DNA of 64,000 nt from JADFJB01 sp964464595 (GTDB lineage Bacteria > Zhuqueibacterota > JdFR-76 > DREG01), in the NCBI GenBank assembly GCA_964464595.1, contig CAYXGW010000003.1:62001-126000 (forward strand), given 5' to 3'. A program made the translations under genes and the position numbers. Within the stretch, counting starts at the first letter, position 1, and each line of letters begins with the position of its first letter. Below, piece after piece: positions 28,088 to 37,630 of this stretch. The notes under the pieces were generated by a model. That model was not told the origin of the DNA, searched no databases, and saw nothing but the letters and a program-made list of their open reading frames with translations.

Positions 28088-28948
28088 ATGAGTAAAAAAG
28101 AACAAGCGCTGTTAGTTGGTGCACATGTCTCTACTAGCGGCGGCGTATTTAATGCGATTGAGCACGGGGAAGAAATTGCTGCCACTGCAATCCAGATTTT
28201 TTCTAAAAATCAAACTAGGTGGGTTTCAAAGCCGATAAGTAATAAAGATGTGGAGAAATTTAAAGAGAGTTGGAAAAACTCAGCCATTGTGGAAGTGATT
28301 ATTCACGGTTCTTATTTAATCAATCTGGCAAACCCGGATCCGGTGGTCTTGGAAAAATCCAGCAATGCTTTTTTGGATGAAGTGGAACGAGCCGAACAAC
28401 TGGGAATTCGCTATTTGATTTTTCACCCGGGTTCTCATTTGAAAACGGGGGAGGAGGCCGGGTTAAATAAAATTGCCAAATGTTTAAATAGAATTATTGA
28501 GAAAACCCCAAACTATTCTGTCCGGCTTTTGCTTGAAACTACAGCAGGCCAGGGAACAAACCTGGGATATAAATTTGAGCAGTTGGCAACCCTTTTAGAA
28601 TTGGTTAAGGATAAAAACCGTGTAGGTGTTTGCCTGGATACAGCGCACATCTTTGCGGCCGGCTATGATATTCGGGATCGTGAAAATTATGAAGAGACCT
28701 GGAAGACATTTGAAAAAATCCTTGGAATGGACACATTGTATGCCATCCATGTGAATGATTCCAAAAAGGAAATGGGCAGCAGAGTAGACCGCCACGAGAA
28801 TATTGGCGAAGGCCTGATCGGCGAAGAAACATTCCGGCTGATGATGAATGATCCCCGCCTTGAGAAGATCCCCAAAATTCTGGAAACACCAGGCGGTTTG
28901 GAAGAACATATGCGTAATTTGATTTTATTGAGAAGCTTAGTAAAGTAA
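28088..28948 (+). CDS. nfo: Endonuclease IV (AP endonuclease)
   Basis: 286 aa TIM-barrel zinc enzyme that cuts at abasic sites in base-excision repair. Typical segments are GAHVSTSGG, FSKNQTRW, FHPGSHL, LLETTAGQGTNLG, CLDTAHIFAAGYDI, HVNDSKKEMGSRVDRHENIGEG and ETPGG; the metal-binding His, Glu and Asp residues of the family are visible in these. Full length. No strong Shine-Dalgarno sequence is seen, but the ATG at 28088 gives the expected N-terminus. Confidence 0.95.
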   Translation: MSKKEQALLVGAHVSTSGGVFNAIEHGEEIAATAIQIFSKNQTRWVSKPISNKDVEKFKESWKNSAIVEVIIHGSYLINLANPDPVVLEKSSNAFLDEVERAEQLGIRYLIFHPGSHLKTGEEAGLNKIAKCLNRIIEKTPNYSVRLLLETTAGQGTNLGYKFEQLATLLELVKDKNRVGVCLDTAHIFAAGYDIRDRENYEETWKTFEKILGMDTLYAIHVNDSKKEMGSRVDRHENIGEGLIGEETFRLMMNDPRLEKIPKILETPGGLEEHMRNLILLRSLVK

Positions 28949-29111
28949 TAATAAACCGTGAGTTATGTATTTGGATAATTGGTTTTGCTCAAGTAATAAA
29001 TTAAACACAAAAACTTACCGATTATAAAAATACTGGAAATGGAAAGAAATACTGTCTTAAAATATACAAATGTGGTCTGATAAAATAAAGGTTGTTGAAC
29101 AGGGATATACT

Positions 29112-29717
29112 ATGAACGAAGTAATAAAAGTCATTTTTGCATTAATTGGGGTTGTATCAAGCATATTGGGAATATTTCAGTTTTACAAATTGAGGACATG
29201 GAAAAAAGAAATAACTTGGGATGATGCCTTAAGAGTAGCAGAAAATCTTATGGAAATAATTCAAACAGAAAAAGAGTTTGATTTTAATCATGTAATTGGT
29301 TTGGGGCGCAGTGGTGGAATTTGGGGAGGGTGGTTAGCAGGAAACCTGAATTCATTGCCATTTGAAGTTGTTGATATTAAGTATGATGAAACATCCGATG
29401 GTATCACAGTGTCATTTCCTGGTGGAGATGAAATTCTACAAGCACTCTTGAAAAAATATGGCAGTGAGTCAAATGTCTTAATAGTTGAAGGTGCCACAAG
29501 CCGAGGTCAAACCCCTAAAGCATTTCTGAAGCTAATGAAATCTAATTGTCCTAAATGGAGTTTTAGGACCGCTGTATTATATAAGAATGTTGCGTCTGAT
29601 GCTAATATAGATTTTGTTGGTAAATATTTGGACGTTTGGCCGAAAAGATTGCCTTGGCATAAAACAAAGGCTTACAAACCGTACTTAAGAGATATTTTCG
29701 CAAAACATGCCGCCTAA
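29112..29717 (+). CDS. Membrane-anchored phosphoribosyltransferase-like protein
   Basis: About 201 aa. One N-terminal membrane helix (VIKVIFALIGVVSSILGIFQFY) is followed by a cytoplasmic domain with VIGLGRSGGIWGGWLA and VLIVEGATSRGQTPKAFL. The second resembles the PRPP-binding loop of type I phosphoribosyltransferases (VxxVE/D...S/TxGxT), which I infer as the fold. The ATG at 29112 after CAGGGATATACT is favoured over ATG 29070, which has no ribosome site. It is an orphan between nfo and nadE with no clear partner. Homology and function are uncertain. Confidence 0.65.
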   Translation: MNEVIKVIFALIGVVSSILGIFQFYKLRTWKKEITWDDALRVAENLMEIIQTEKEFDFNHVIGLGRSGGIWGGWLAGNLNSLPFEVVDIKYDETSDGITVSFPGGDEILQALLKKYGSESNVLIVEGATSRGQTPKAFLKLMKSNCPKWSFRTAVLYKNVASDANIDFVGKYLDVWPKRLPWHKTKAYKPYLRDIFAKHAA

Positions 29718-29977
29718 TTAATTAAGCATTGGGCAAATCAAATGAATGAGTTGATTACCTTCAAACTATTGTAAAAAAGGATAAGCTAATATTAAAGAAA
29801 AAACACAGAACTTCCAGAGGCACTAACAACAACCGCCTTTAAGGGGCCTTTAAAGACTATAAATATCCATCTCTAAACTTTATAATATCCTTGATTCTGG
29901 CGTTTGCTTGAATTAATTTATTTGAGTTCGAACAAGAAATTCCTCAATAGTACCAATTGATCGGTTTATTAAAAAAC

Positions 29978-31627
29978 ATGAAACTTACCCTTGCTCAACT
30001 AAATCCTACCATTGGAGATATTTCCGGAAATGTAGAACGACTGAAAGAGGTTGTTGCCGAAAGCTCCTTGCAAGCATCCGATCTTGTTGTTTTCCCGGAG
30101 CTTTACCTGTGTGGTTATCCTCCAAAAGATTTACTGGAGTATTCATCTTTTTTAGATCGATTGGATAACGCCGTTGAGGAAATTATTGAATTTTCCAGCT
30201 CATTTCCGAACACGGGAATATTATTTGGCGTGCCGAGAAGGACAAAAGAGGATTATGGTAAAGGATTAACCAATTCTGCTTTACTCATTTGTGCCGGCAA
30301 GGAAATTGGCCGGGTGAATAAATGCTTGCTGCCAACCTATGATGTTTTCGACGAAGCACGCTATTTTGATGCCGACACTGATGTTAATCCTGTTGAGTTT
30401 AAAGGAGAAAGCCTGGGGATCTCTATTTGTGAAGATGCCTGGAATGAATCACAATTTTGGCAGCGGCCGCTTTATTCTTTCGATCCTGTGCAACGGTTAG
30501 CCGAAAAGGGCGCAACTCTTTTGATTAATCTTTCAGCCGCTCCTTTCGCCCTTGGCCGAGATGAGATTCGATTTAGGTTGTCTCAGAGTCATGCCCGCCG
30601 GTTCAATCTTCCATTTATAATGGTAAATCAAACAGGGGCGCAAGATGAGTTGGTTTATGACGGTACCAGTATGGCTGTTGATAAAAAGGGTGATCTGATT
30701 CTAGCCTTGGAACCGTTTAAAGCCGGGATTAAAACCATCGCTTTAAACGGAAAAATGCCCACCAAAGAATTTAAACCTTTGGAGAAAATAGCATCTATCC
30801 ATAAAGCCCTGGTATTGGGCATCCGCGATTACGTTCAAAAATGTGAATTTAAGGAAGTGTTGGTGGGTTTATCCGGCGGCATTGATTCGGCGGTAACTTG
30901 TGTTTTGGCCGTTGCTGCACTGGGAAAAGAGAGAGTAACCGGTGTTACCATGCCATCGGTTTTTTCTTCCGAAGGCAGCATCAAAGATTCGCAGATATTG
31001 GCTGCAAATCTCGGCATCTCCTTCAAAACAATTCCAATTCGCGATATTCACCAGCAATATATAAAAGATTTACAACCCAGTTTTGCCAATAAACAGCAAG
31101 ATGTTACGGAAGAAAATATCCAGGCCCGGATTCGCGGGAATATCTTAATGGCATTATCGAATAAATTTGGCAGCCTCGTGCTTTCTACCGGCAACAAGAG
31201 CGAGCTGGCGATGGGGTATTGCACGCTCTATGGCGACATGAGTGGGGGACTTGCGGTTCTCTCGGATGTTCCCAAAACTATGGTTTACCAGCTGGCACAC
31301 TATATCAATCGTGAAAAAAAAGTCATCCCGGATGAAATTCTCACAAAAGCGCCTTCCGCCGAATTGCGTCCCGGTCAAAAAGATCAGGATTCACTGCCAC
31401 CCTATGACATTTTGGATGGAATACTGGAATTGTACCTGGAGCAAAAAAAATCCGCGGCTGAGATCGTTGCTGCCGGATATGACAAAGAGACCACGAATTT
31501 TGTGATCAAAACGGTTGATACTAATGAATATAAACGCCGCCAGGCAGCGCCGGGATTAAAAGTTACAACCAAAGCATTTGGTCCGGGCAGGAGAATGCCG
31601 ATGGCGGCAAAATATGAAAACAAGTAA
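29978..31627 (+). CDS. nadE: Glutamine-dependent NAD+ synthetase
   Basis: About 549 aa. The N-terminal nitrilase-like amidotransferase keeps VVFPELYLCGYPP (Glu), KCLLPTYDVFDEARYF (Lys) and GISICEDAW (Cys). The C-terminal NAD synthetase has the ATP pyrophosphatase P-loop GLSGGIDSA and the later TGNKSE and PSAELRPGQKDQDSLPPYD segments. It makes NAD from deamido-NAD with glutamine as N donor. The ATG at 29978 (MKLTLAQLNPTIGD) matches family N-termini; a TTG at 29957 is less likely. Confidence 0.96.
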   Translation: MKLTLAQLNPTIGDISGNVERLKEVVAESSLQASDLVVFPELYLCGYPPKDLLEYSSFLDRLDNAVEEIIEFSSSFPNTGILFGVPRRTKEDYGKGLTNSALLICAGKEIGRVNKCLLPTYDVFDEARYFDADTDVNPVEFKGESLGISICEDAWNESQFWQRPLYSFDPVQRLAEKGATLLINLSAAPFALGRDEIRFRLSQSHARRFNLPFIMVNQTGAQDELVYDGTSMAVDKKGDLILALEPFKAGIKTIALNGKMPTKEFKPLEKIASIHKALVLGIRDYVQKCEFKEVLVGLSGGIDSAVTCVLAVAALGKERVTGVTMPSVFSSEGSIKDSQILAANLGISFKTIPIRDIHQQYIKDLQPSFANKQQDVTEENIQARIRGNILMALSNKFGSLVLSTGNKSELAMGYCTLYGDMSGGLAVLSDVPKTMVYQLAHYINREKKVIPDEILTKAPSAELRPGQKDQDSLPPYDILDGILELYLEQKKSAAEIVAAGYDKETTNFVIKTVDTNEYKRRQAAPGLKVTTKAFGPGRRMPMAAKYENK

Positions 31628-31657
31628 AAATAATATTTAGGTTGAAAGGAGGCCATT

Positions 31658-32347
31658 ATGCCCACATTAACATACTTAGGCCACTCAGCATTTTTATTGG
31701 AAGGCGGAGGAACGAAAATGGCGATCGATCCCTTTTTAACCGGCAACCCGTTAGCTGCCAAACAAGCCGATGAAATCGAAGTAGAATGGATCTATCTTAC
31801 TCATGGCCACAACGATCATTTTGGCGATGTGTTGAGCATTGCGAAAGCCAATAATGCTACTATTATTGCGCCATACGAATTGGCATCTTATTGCGAATCG
31901 AAAGGCGCCAAAGTCCACCCCATGCATATCGGCGGTGCCCACGGGTTTTCGTTTGGCCGCCTTAAATTAACCATTGCCCATCACGGCTCGGCTTATGTGG
32001 AAAAGAATGGCACCATCGTTTATTGCGGCAATCCCAGTGGTGGATTAATCACCATGGATGGCAAGACCCTATATCATGCGGGCGACACCGGGTTATTTTA
32101 TGATATGAAATTGATCGGAGAAATGAACAGTATAGATTTAGCCGCTTTGCCGATAGGCGATAATTTTACCATGGGCATAGACGATGCAGTTGTTGCTACG
32201 GAGTATATCAAACCACATAAAGTAATTCCCATCCATTATAATACGTTCGATGTTATCAAAGTCAATCCATCCGAATTCGTCGAGAAAGTCCAGGCAAAAG
32301 GATTTGCCGGGCAGGTTATTGAGCCGGGTTGTGTAGTTGAGTATTAG
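31658..32347 (+). CDS. UPF0173-family metallo-beta-lactamase-fold hydrolase
   Basis: 229 aa. The zinc motif THGHNDHFGD (about 49-58), GHSAFLLEGG at the N-terminus, HAGDTGLFYDM and PIHYNTF are the UPF0173 pattern. The family is a predicted metal-dependent hydrolase with no established substrate. A GGAGG site precedes the ATG. It follows nadE by 30 nt and may be co-transcribed. Confidence 0.92.
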   Translation: MPTLTYLGHSAFLLEGGGTKMAIDPFLTGNPLAAKQADEIEVEWIYLTHGHNDHFGDVLSIAKANNATIIAPYELASYCESKGAKVHPMHIGGAHGFSFGRLKLTIAHHGSAYVEKNGTIVYCGNPSGGLITMDGKTLYHAGDTGLFYDMKLIGEMNSIDLAALPIGDNFTMGIDDAVVATEYIKPHKVIPIHYNTFDVIKVNPSEFVEKVQAKGFAGQVIEPGCVVEY

Positions 32348-32491
32348 GATTGATTGATAGTCGAGACTTTTTCTAGAATTTGATGAATGAATCAATTTTG
32401 AAAACATATCAATCGGCGCTCAAGGTAAAATTTCCTGATCGGTTAAGCATATACAATCGTTAGCAAGAAGAAAAAAAAGAGATCCAACAAC

Positions 32492-33283
32492 TTGCAGCAG
32501 AAATTGACCGCTTTCAAAATATTATCACCATTTAAAGCATTTTTATTTCTTTTTATCATTGGATTTTTGGTTGCGTCACTAAAATTACTGAAAACTCACC
32601 TTATTTTTAAAGGCTATCATAACCCGCCGCCAATAATACCCTATCCATCATTTTTTGAATATTGTGCCTTTTCCGTAATCGGATACCTGTTTCCCTACAG
32701 CTGGAATAAATTCAAGAACAGCTCAAAATGGAGAATCATATTTGTTGTGGTGACTAGTCTCGTGTTTGTGTTGATATATTTATTTCTTCTAAACACATTG
32801 GAATGGACTTTTAGACGATCTGATTATAACCTGTGGAATGGCTACTTGTTCTCATTATCCCACTCCGGGTTGATTGTATTATTGGGTTATGGTGTTATTT
32901 CGTCACTGATTTTTTCCCTTGGCGTCGTAAATCCAACAGAAAACAGCAAAGCTGCCTTTTTAAAACATATTCTATACAAAATGAATAATAAGACATTTTC
33001 TGTGGATGTGGCTGATATTCAATATTTCGAATCCAACGACAATTATATTTCATTATTTTTTGATGATGATCAACATCAACTGATTCGTAAAACACTAAAT
33101 GAACTTGAACATCAATTAGATCCTGAACATTTTCAGCGAATTCATAGAAAATTTATTGTCAATCTTCACCAGATATCTACAACTGAAATAAATGCCAATG
33201 GACAAACAATTATTGGTATGACCAATGGGAAAAAACTGGCTGTAAGTAAAACATATCGTTCCGGACTAAAAGCTTTTCTCTAA
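32492..33283 (+). CDS. Membrane-bound LytTR-family transcriptional regulator
   Basis: 263 aa. Four hydrophobic segments in the first 150 residues are followed by a LytTR DNA-binding domain (about 165-263; VDVADIQYFESNDNYISLFF, HFQRIHRKFIVNLHQI). It has no receiver domain, so it probably senses a membrane or envelope signal directly. The start is uncertain: TTG at 32492, or TTG at 32504, since no ATG is available. The next gene is a DoxX-like membrane protein, a possible target or partner. Confidence 0.82.
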   Translation: MQQKLTAFKILSPFKAFLFLFIIGFLVASLKLLKTHLIFKGYHNPPPIIPYPSFFEYCAFSVIGYLFPYSWNKFKNSSKWRIIFVVVTSLVFVLIYLFLLNTLEWTFRRSDYNLWNGYLFSLSHSGLIVLLGYGVISSLIFSLGVVNPTENSKAAFLKHILYKMNNKTFSVDVADIQYFESNDNYISLFFDDDQHQLIRKTLNELEHQLDPEHFQRIHRKFIVNLHQISTTEINANGQTIIGMTNGKKLAVSKTYRSGLKAFL

Positions 33284-33380
33284 TCAGCTCTTATTTCACC
33301 CCCAATATCAAGCCATCCACCACATCACTCTTGCAAAATGTTTTCAAATGCTTTTTATTCAAAATAAAAAAGGAGAATTT

Positions 33381-33773
33381 ATGTTCAAGGAAAAAGTCAA
33401 GTTATTCAGAGCCAAAATCACCAAAATACAGTCATTATTACTCTGGTTAGTTACGATCTACTTTGCAGAAACATTTATTCGGAACGGCATTAGAAAATTT
33501 GATATGGATGGATTTTGGGCCAGTCCCTTTGAGAAGTGGGGCTACCCAATGTGGTTCATGGTCTTCATCGGTATTCTGGAAACTTTAGGAGGAATCAGTT
33601 TATTAATACCAAAACTGCGGCACTATGGAGCATTTGTTATATCCATTGTTATGACCGGAGCATTAGCAACCAGACTGATTAATGGTGTTGGTTTTAATGA
33701 TGCCTTTTATATATCCTTTGTAATCATAACAATGCTGTATTTGACCACAAATCTCAATCACAATTCTGAATGA
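33381..33773 (+). CDS. DoxX-family integral membrane protein
   Basis: About 130 aa with four membrane helices and the DoxX segments RNGIRKF and a glycine-rich FIGILETLGGISLLIPK. AGGAG at 33371-33375 sets ATG 33381 as start and rules out the longer frame from 33348. DoxX proteins are poorly characterised; some take part in redox/thiol homeostasis at the membrane. It sits 97 nt downstream of the LytTR gene and may be under its control. Confidence 0.78.
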   Translation: MFKEKVKLFRAKITKIQSLLLWLVTIYFAETFIRNGIRKFDMDGFWASPFEKWGYPMWFMVFIGILETLGGISLLIPKLRHYGAFVISIVMTGALATRLINGVGFNDAFYISFVIITMLYLTTNLNHNSE

Positions 33774-33911
33774 TTATAAAGAGGGTTGGTTCAACCTAAT
33801 AAAAGTTGAGGAGGTCAGGACAAAGCTCTTGCATAATACAGGAATTATGCCTCACATATTATTATGTTATGTTCCCTAATTCATTCTATTCGATTATCCC
33901 TGTAAAGATTC

Positions 33912-34634
33912 ATGACTTTACTTCCTGTTCTACTAATCATCTTTCTCGCAGCCCTTGGCCAGTCGGCTTTTGGCTTCGGCGGCGGGCTTATAGCAATCCC
34001 GTTACTAAGTCTGATTATTGGTGTTCGTGATAGCGTTACTCTTGCCCTGATTCTTCAGCTTGCCACCGGTTTTCTCTTACTGAAAATATGCAAAGATTTG
34101 CGCTGGGATATCTTAAAACCAATGATTGGCCCCTTACTCGTCGGCACCGCACTTGGGACCTATTTACTCAGCTTGGCCAGTGAAGCCTTACTAAGAGTAT
34201 TTCTGGCGGGTTTCATTTTCATTTACCTGATCAAAACCCAATTCTTCGACGACATCAGATCCCCCTTCCTGCAAAACCGATGGTTCGGCTCCCTGGCTGG
34301 CGGAACGGCCGGGCTTATCCAGGGCTTAATCGGAAGCGGCGGGTCCCCGCTACTGATCTATCTTAGAGAGACAATTTCCGAACCAGCATCTGTCAGAGCC
34401 GGCTTATTGTTACTACTTCTTTTTACCAATTCTCTACGTCTAATCATGTCATTTTTCACAGGGTTGTTTTCGTCTTTTGTTATTAACGCGAGCTTAGCTG
34501 CCATTCCGTGCCTGTTACTAGCCATGTTTCTCGGCGAGAAGGTTTTTCGTCGATTCAGCGAAAAGGGATACAAGTCAGCAATCAGTATTCTACTGGTCAT
34601 CTCGATGCTGTCCTTATTGTTCAAAACCCTCTAG
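33912..34634 (+). CDS. TauE/SafE-family sulfite/anion exporter
   Basis: 240 aa with about eight hydrophobic segments and the paired glycine-rich repeats of the family (GFGGGLIAIPLLSL; GLIQGLIGSGGSPLLIYL). TauE/SafE proteins export sulfite, sulfoacetate or related organic anions. Base composition looks higher in GC than its neighbours, which fits recent transfer but is not proof. No sulfur-metabolism genes are adjacent, so the substrate is unknown. Confidence 0.88.
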   Translation: MTLLPVLLIIFLAALGQSAFGFGGGLIAIPLLSLIIGVRDSVTLALILQLATGFLLLKICKDLRWDILKPMIGPLLVGTALGTYLLSLASEALLRVFLAGFIFIYLIKTQFFDDIRSPFLQNRWFGSLAGGTAGLIQGLIGSGGSPLLIYLRETISEPASVRAGLLLLLLFTNSLRLIMSFFTGLFSSFVINASLAAIPCLLLAMFLGEKVFRRFSEKGYKSAISILLVISMLSLLFKTL

Positions 34635-35002
34635 GTGAGCAGCGGGAACAGCACAAACGGGGCCTGTGGGGGAATGTAAATTAGAACCGAACTAGCATAA
34701 TATCGCTTTCACGCGATCTACTGCTGTATGGCAAAGCCACTGGTCTGATGTTATTTATCTCTCATTACTTTTTTACAAACTATAATATAAAAACAAAAAA
34801 AGCACTTGCTTTTTAAGGATTAACTCTTTAATTATTTTTGGGTTGGGGTTGTTGAGAGTGTTTGGGAAAATAGTTATAAATCTACCATCTAACATTAAAT
34901 TTGGCACATATAATTATTGAGTTTTCATACAGCTTATTTAAAAACCCAAAAGTTAAGTGTATTTGAACAGACTTTAGAAGAACATGTAGAAAGACATTTT
35001 GT
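34635..35002. other. Intergenic region upstream of the methyltransferase module
   Basis: About 370 bp, AT-rich, with no convincing gene. It marks the break between the DoxX/TauE group and the restriction-modification-like module. A short hairpin AAAAAGC-ACTT-GCTTTTT at about 34797-34814 could act as a weak terminator in either direction. Confidence 0.45.
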
Positions 35003-35052
35003 TTGACAGTTTTACAAAACTACGATAACTTAGGAAGTTAGTATAACTAAGT
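35003..35052 (+). promoter_or_regulatory. Sigma70-like promoter and palindrome before the methyltransferase gene
   Basis: TTGACA at 35003-35008, a 17-nt spacer, and TAACTT at 35026-35031 lie about 47 nt before the start codon. An inverted repeat ACTTAG-N13-CTAAGT (35028-35052) overlaps the -10 box and could be an operator. Many FCB promoters use different boxes, so a TTGACA form supports a foreign origin. Confidence 0.55.
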
Positions 35053-35077
35053 CTTTAAGTACAGTGTAAGGAATATC

Positions 35078-37621
35078 TTGTATACAACCCAAGATTTGCT
35101 TGAATTGACTCGTAGCGGTTTTCTAGAAATTGGCTATCAGGAAGATTTGCTTTTGAATGGCTATACATTTGCAGATTTTTTCTCACCTCTTTGCTCAGTC
35201 CGTGCGATACACCTGGCAGGATTTGTTCAACACCCACCGTCATATAAAAACTCTAGCTTTGGTGTGCTTATTTCAAATGGCAGTCACCCTAAGATGGAAG
35301 ATTTTGCTGCTCTGGGTGCCCCTCATATTTTTGTTATGCGACCTAACGATGGTGAAGTTTCACGGTGGAAGATGGTTGCAAAAAAACCAGAACGAATTGA
35401 GAATATAAAGATTGTACACTTTCCAGAAGTAATCCGGAAGAACGGTGACAAATGGGGACCAGAAAGCATCTTTCGAGCCAAATGTCTGGGCAATTATAAT
35501 CGGCAAGAGCAACTTGATTTTTTTGATCTTGGATTGTTGCCCGTTCTTGAACGGGAAGTTCACATTAAGCTCGACAAACTTTTTGATAGCACTTTAACGT
35601 TGGCCATCAATGAGCATCGAAAGTTGAAAAAACGGGAGTTAGACAATAAAGAAACTAGAGGCCTCTTTAGGCTTGTCTTTCGCCTCGTAGCGGCAAAACT
35701 GCTCGCAGATCGTAACTATCCAGGTGAATGGTTAGAACAGAGTGTTCTTTCAGCACTCTATAAGATTAATGATTTTTACTTCAAAGAAACCGAAGTAGAA
35801 AATATTTATTTGGAGAGAGATATACAACAACTCGTTTGGGATGAAATCCGATCTGGGTTACACCTACAAAACTTATCTTTAGAAGCACTGGCTTATGTAT
35901 ATGAGAACACCTTTGTTAACAGCGAAACTCGCAACATGTTTGATACCCACGCAACTCCTTCGGAAATTGCGGAGCTCATTGTAAAGGAATTACCATTTGA
36001 ACAAATTTCAAACCAATATGAGCGGATTGTGTTCGAACCATTTTCTGGCCACGCACCCTTCCTAACAGCTTCACTTGGTCGTCTGCGTTCTCTCTTGCCA
36101 GTAGGCATGTCTGCATCGGAAAGACACAAATATTTTGTAAATATGTTATATGGCATTGAGCTTGATTCTTTTGCTAGTGAAATAGCTCGTTATTCCCTGA
36201 TTCTTGCAGATTATCCAAACGCAGATGGATGGCAAATCACTGAGGGGGATGTTTTAAAAACACCCAAATTTAATGAGTATTTGAAAAAAGCAAGCATTGT
36301 ACTTTGCAATCCTCCATTCGCTAATTTTAGCAAGGATGAACGTAGTCTGTATTCAAATTTGCGTACTGCAAACAAAGCGCTTGAGGCAATTTCTCGTGTA
36401 TTAGAAAATCCTCCGCAAATGATGGGTTTTATACTACCTAGAATATTTACCGATGGACAAAGTTACAAAGAGGTTCGTCGCCAGCTTGTGAGAATTTATG
36501 GCAGCATTTCCATGATTGCCTTGCCTGATTGTGCTTTTCGGCATTCCGATGCTGAGACTGTTGTTGTGCTAGCCAGCGATCGAGAAACAAACAATAAACG
36601 ACATTGGAAAAGAATCTTTATTTCAAAGAAAGATTATGCTGGGTTTTGGCAGTCAGGTCAACCAACTTGGCAAGACCATGAATTTGTTTATAACGCAATA
36701 ATTGGAGATCCTCAACTTTGGAAACATCCACTAATAAGTAACTTAAAGGAAAACTTCGTGAATTTTGAAACACTGAAAGATATATCTGAAATACATCGTG
36801 GAATTGAATATAACAGTTCAATAATAAATCATGTTTCCGATATTCCGAAGCAGGGCTATAAAAGAGGTCTTCAGAATTTAAAAGATGGATTTAAGTCGTA
36901 CGTTATAACAGGATCTAAATATTTAGATTTAGATCCAAGAGATATGAGATCTCAATCATACCGTCTTCCCTGGAATCAACCCAAAATAGTCGTCAATGCT
37001 TCAAGATCTAGTCGTGGGCCTTGGAGATTAATGGCAGCAATTGATCGTAGTGGTCTTGTATGCTATCAACGATTTCATAGTATTTGGATAAAAAATGATT
37101 TTTCACTTGAGATAATAACCGCTGTTTTGAATGGCCCTGTTGCTAACGTTCTTCTAGGTGCTTCAGGGAACACTCGAGATAATTTGATAAGGGATTTGTA
37201 TACTATTCCTTTACCTAAATTGACAAAAGAAGACATTCGATGGATAAAGACATTAGTAAACGAATATCAGAAAACAACTTTATCAAAACCTTCAATATCG
37301 GTTGAGCATATTATTACACAGATAAATACGTCAATTTTGTCTGGCTACAATTTGCCATCCAAACTAGAGGGCCAGTTGCTAGATTATATCGGTAGTATAC
37401 AACAGCCTAAAATGAGTCATAGTTTTATTGAACAAATACATGCTATGCATGGCATGTTGGTAGACAAGCAATTCCTGAAGGGATTAACAAAAAGAGAAGA
37501 GATCGAATTAAAACAAATCAATCGTATACTGGATGCCTCTGAAGAAAAATACTATGCGCCAGTTAAAAAGGCATTAATTTTAACACAAGCATCAATTCTT
37601 AAAGATTCAATAGGTGATTGA
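35078..37621 (+). CDS. N6-adenine DNA methyltransferase with specificity region
   Basis: 847 aa. An N-terminal region of about 300 residues is followed by HATPSEIAELIV, SAM motif I EPFSGHAPFLT (about 320-329) and the catalytic NPPF motif (411-414), which define an N6-adenine gamma-class methylase. The C-terminal region (about 560-720; NQPKIVVNASRSSRGPW, RDLYTIPLP) looks like a target-recognition domain, as in type IIG and type I systems. I see no PD-(D/E)xK nuclease motif in the N-terminal part. The frame opens with TTG at 35078 after AAGGAATATC. Its stop is 9 nt before an HNH nuclease gene, so a two-gene restriction-modification or defence unit is likely. Confidence 0.88.
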   Translation: MYTTQDLLELTRSGFLEIGYQEDLLLNGYTFADFFSPLCSVRAIHLAGFVQHPPSYKNSSFGVLISNGSHPKMEDFAALGAPHIFVMRPNDGEVSRWKMVAKKPERIENIKIVHFPEVIRKNGDKWGPESIFRAKCLGNYNRQEQLDFFDLGLLPVLEREVHIKLDKLFDSTLTLAINEHRKLKKRELDNKETRGLFRLVFRLVAAKLLADRNYPGEWLEQSVLSALYKINDFYFKETEVENIYLERDIQQLVWDEIRSGLHLQNLSLEALAYVYENTFVNSETRNMFDTHATPSEIAELIVKELPFEQISNQYERIVFEPFSGHAPFLTASLGRLRSLLPVGMSASERHKYFVNMLYGIELDSFASEIARYSLILADYPNADGWQITEGDVLKTPKFNEYLKKASIVLCNPPFANFSKDERSLYSNLRTANKALEAISRVLENPPQMMGFILPRIFTDGQSYKEVRRQLVRIYGSISMIALPDCAFRHSDAETVVVLASDRETNNKRHWKRIFISKKDYAGFWQSGQPTWQDHEFVYNAIIGDPQLWKHPLISNLKENFVNFETLKDISEIHRGIEYNSSIINHVSDIPKQGYKRGLQNLKDGFKSYVITGSKYLDLDPRDMRSQSYRLPWNQPKIVVNASRSSRGPWRLMAAIDRSGLVCYQRFHSIWIKNDFSLEIITAVLNGPVANVLLGASGNTRDNLIRDLYTIPLPKLTKEDIRWIKTLVNEYQKTTLSKPSISVEHIITQINTSILSGYNLPSKLEGQLLDYIGSIQQPKMSHSFIEQIHAMHGMLVDKQFLKGLTKREEIELKQINRILDASEEKYYAPVKKALILTQASILKDSIGD

Positions 37622-37630
37622 CGAGAGGTT

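Noticed and set aside
28595..28909. Antisense open frames across nfo
   Set aside because: Shadows of the strongly conserved nfo coding sequence on the other strand; no ribosome sites.
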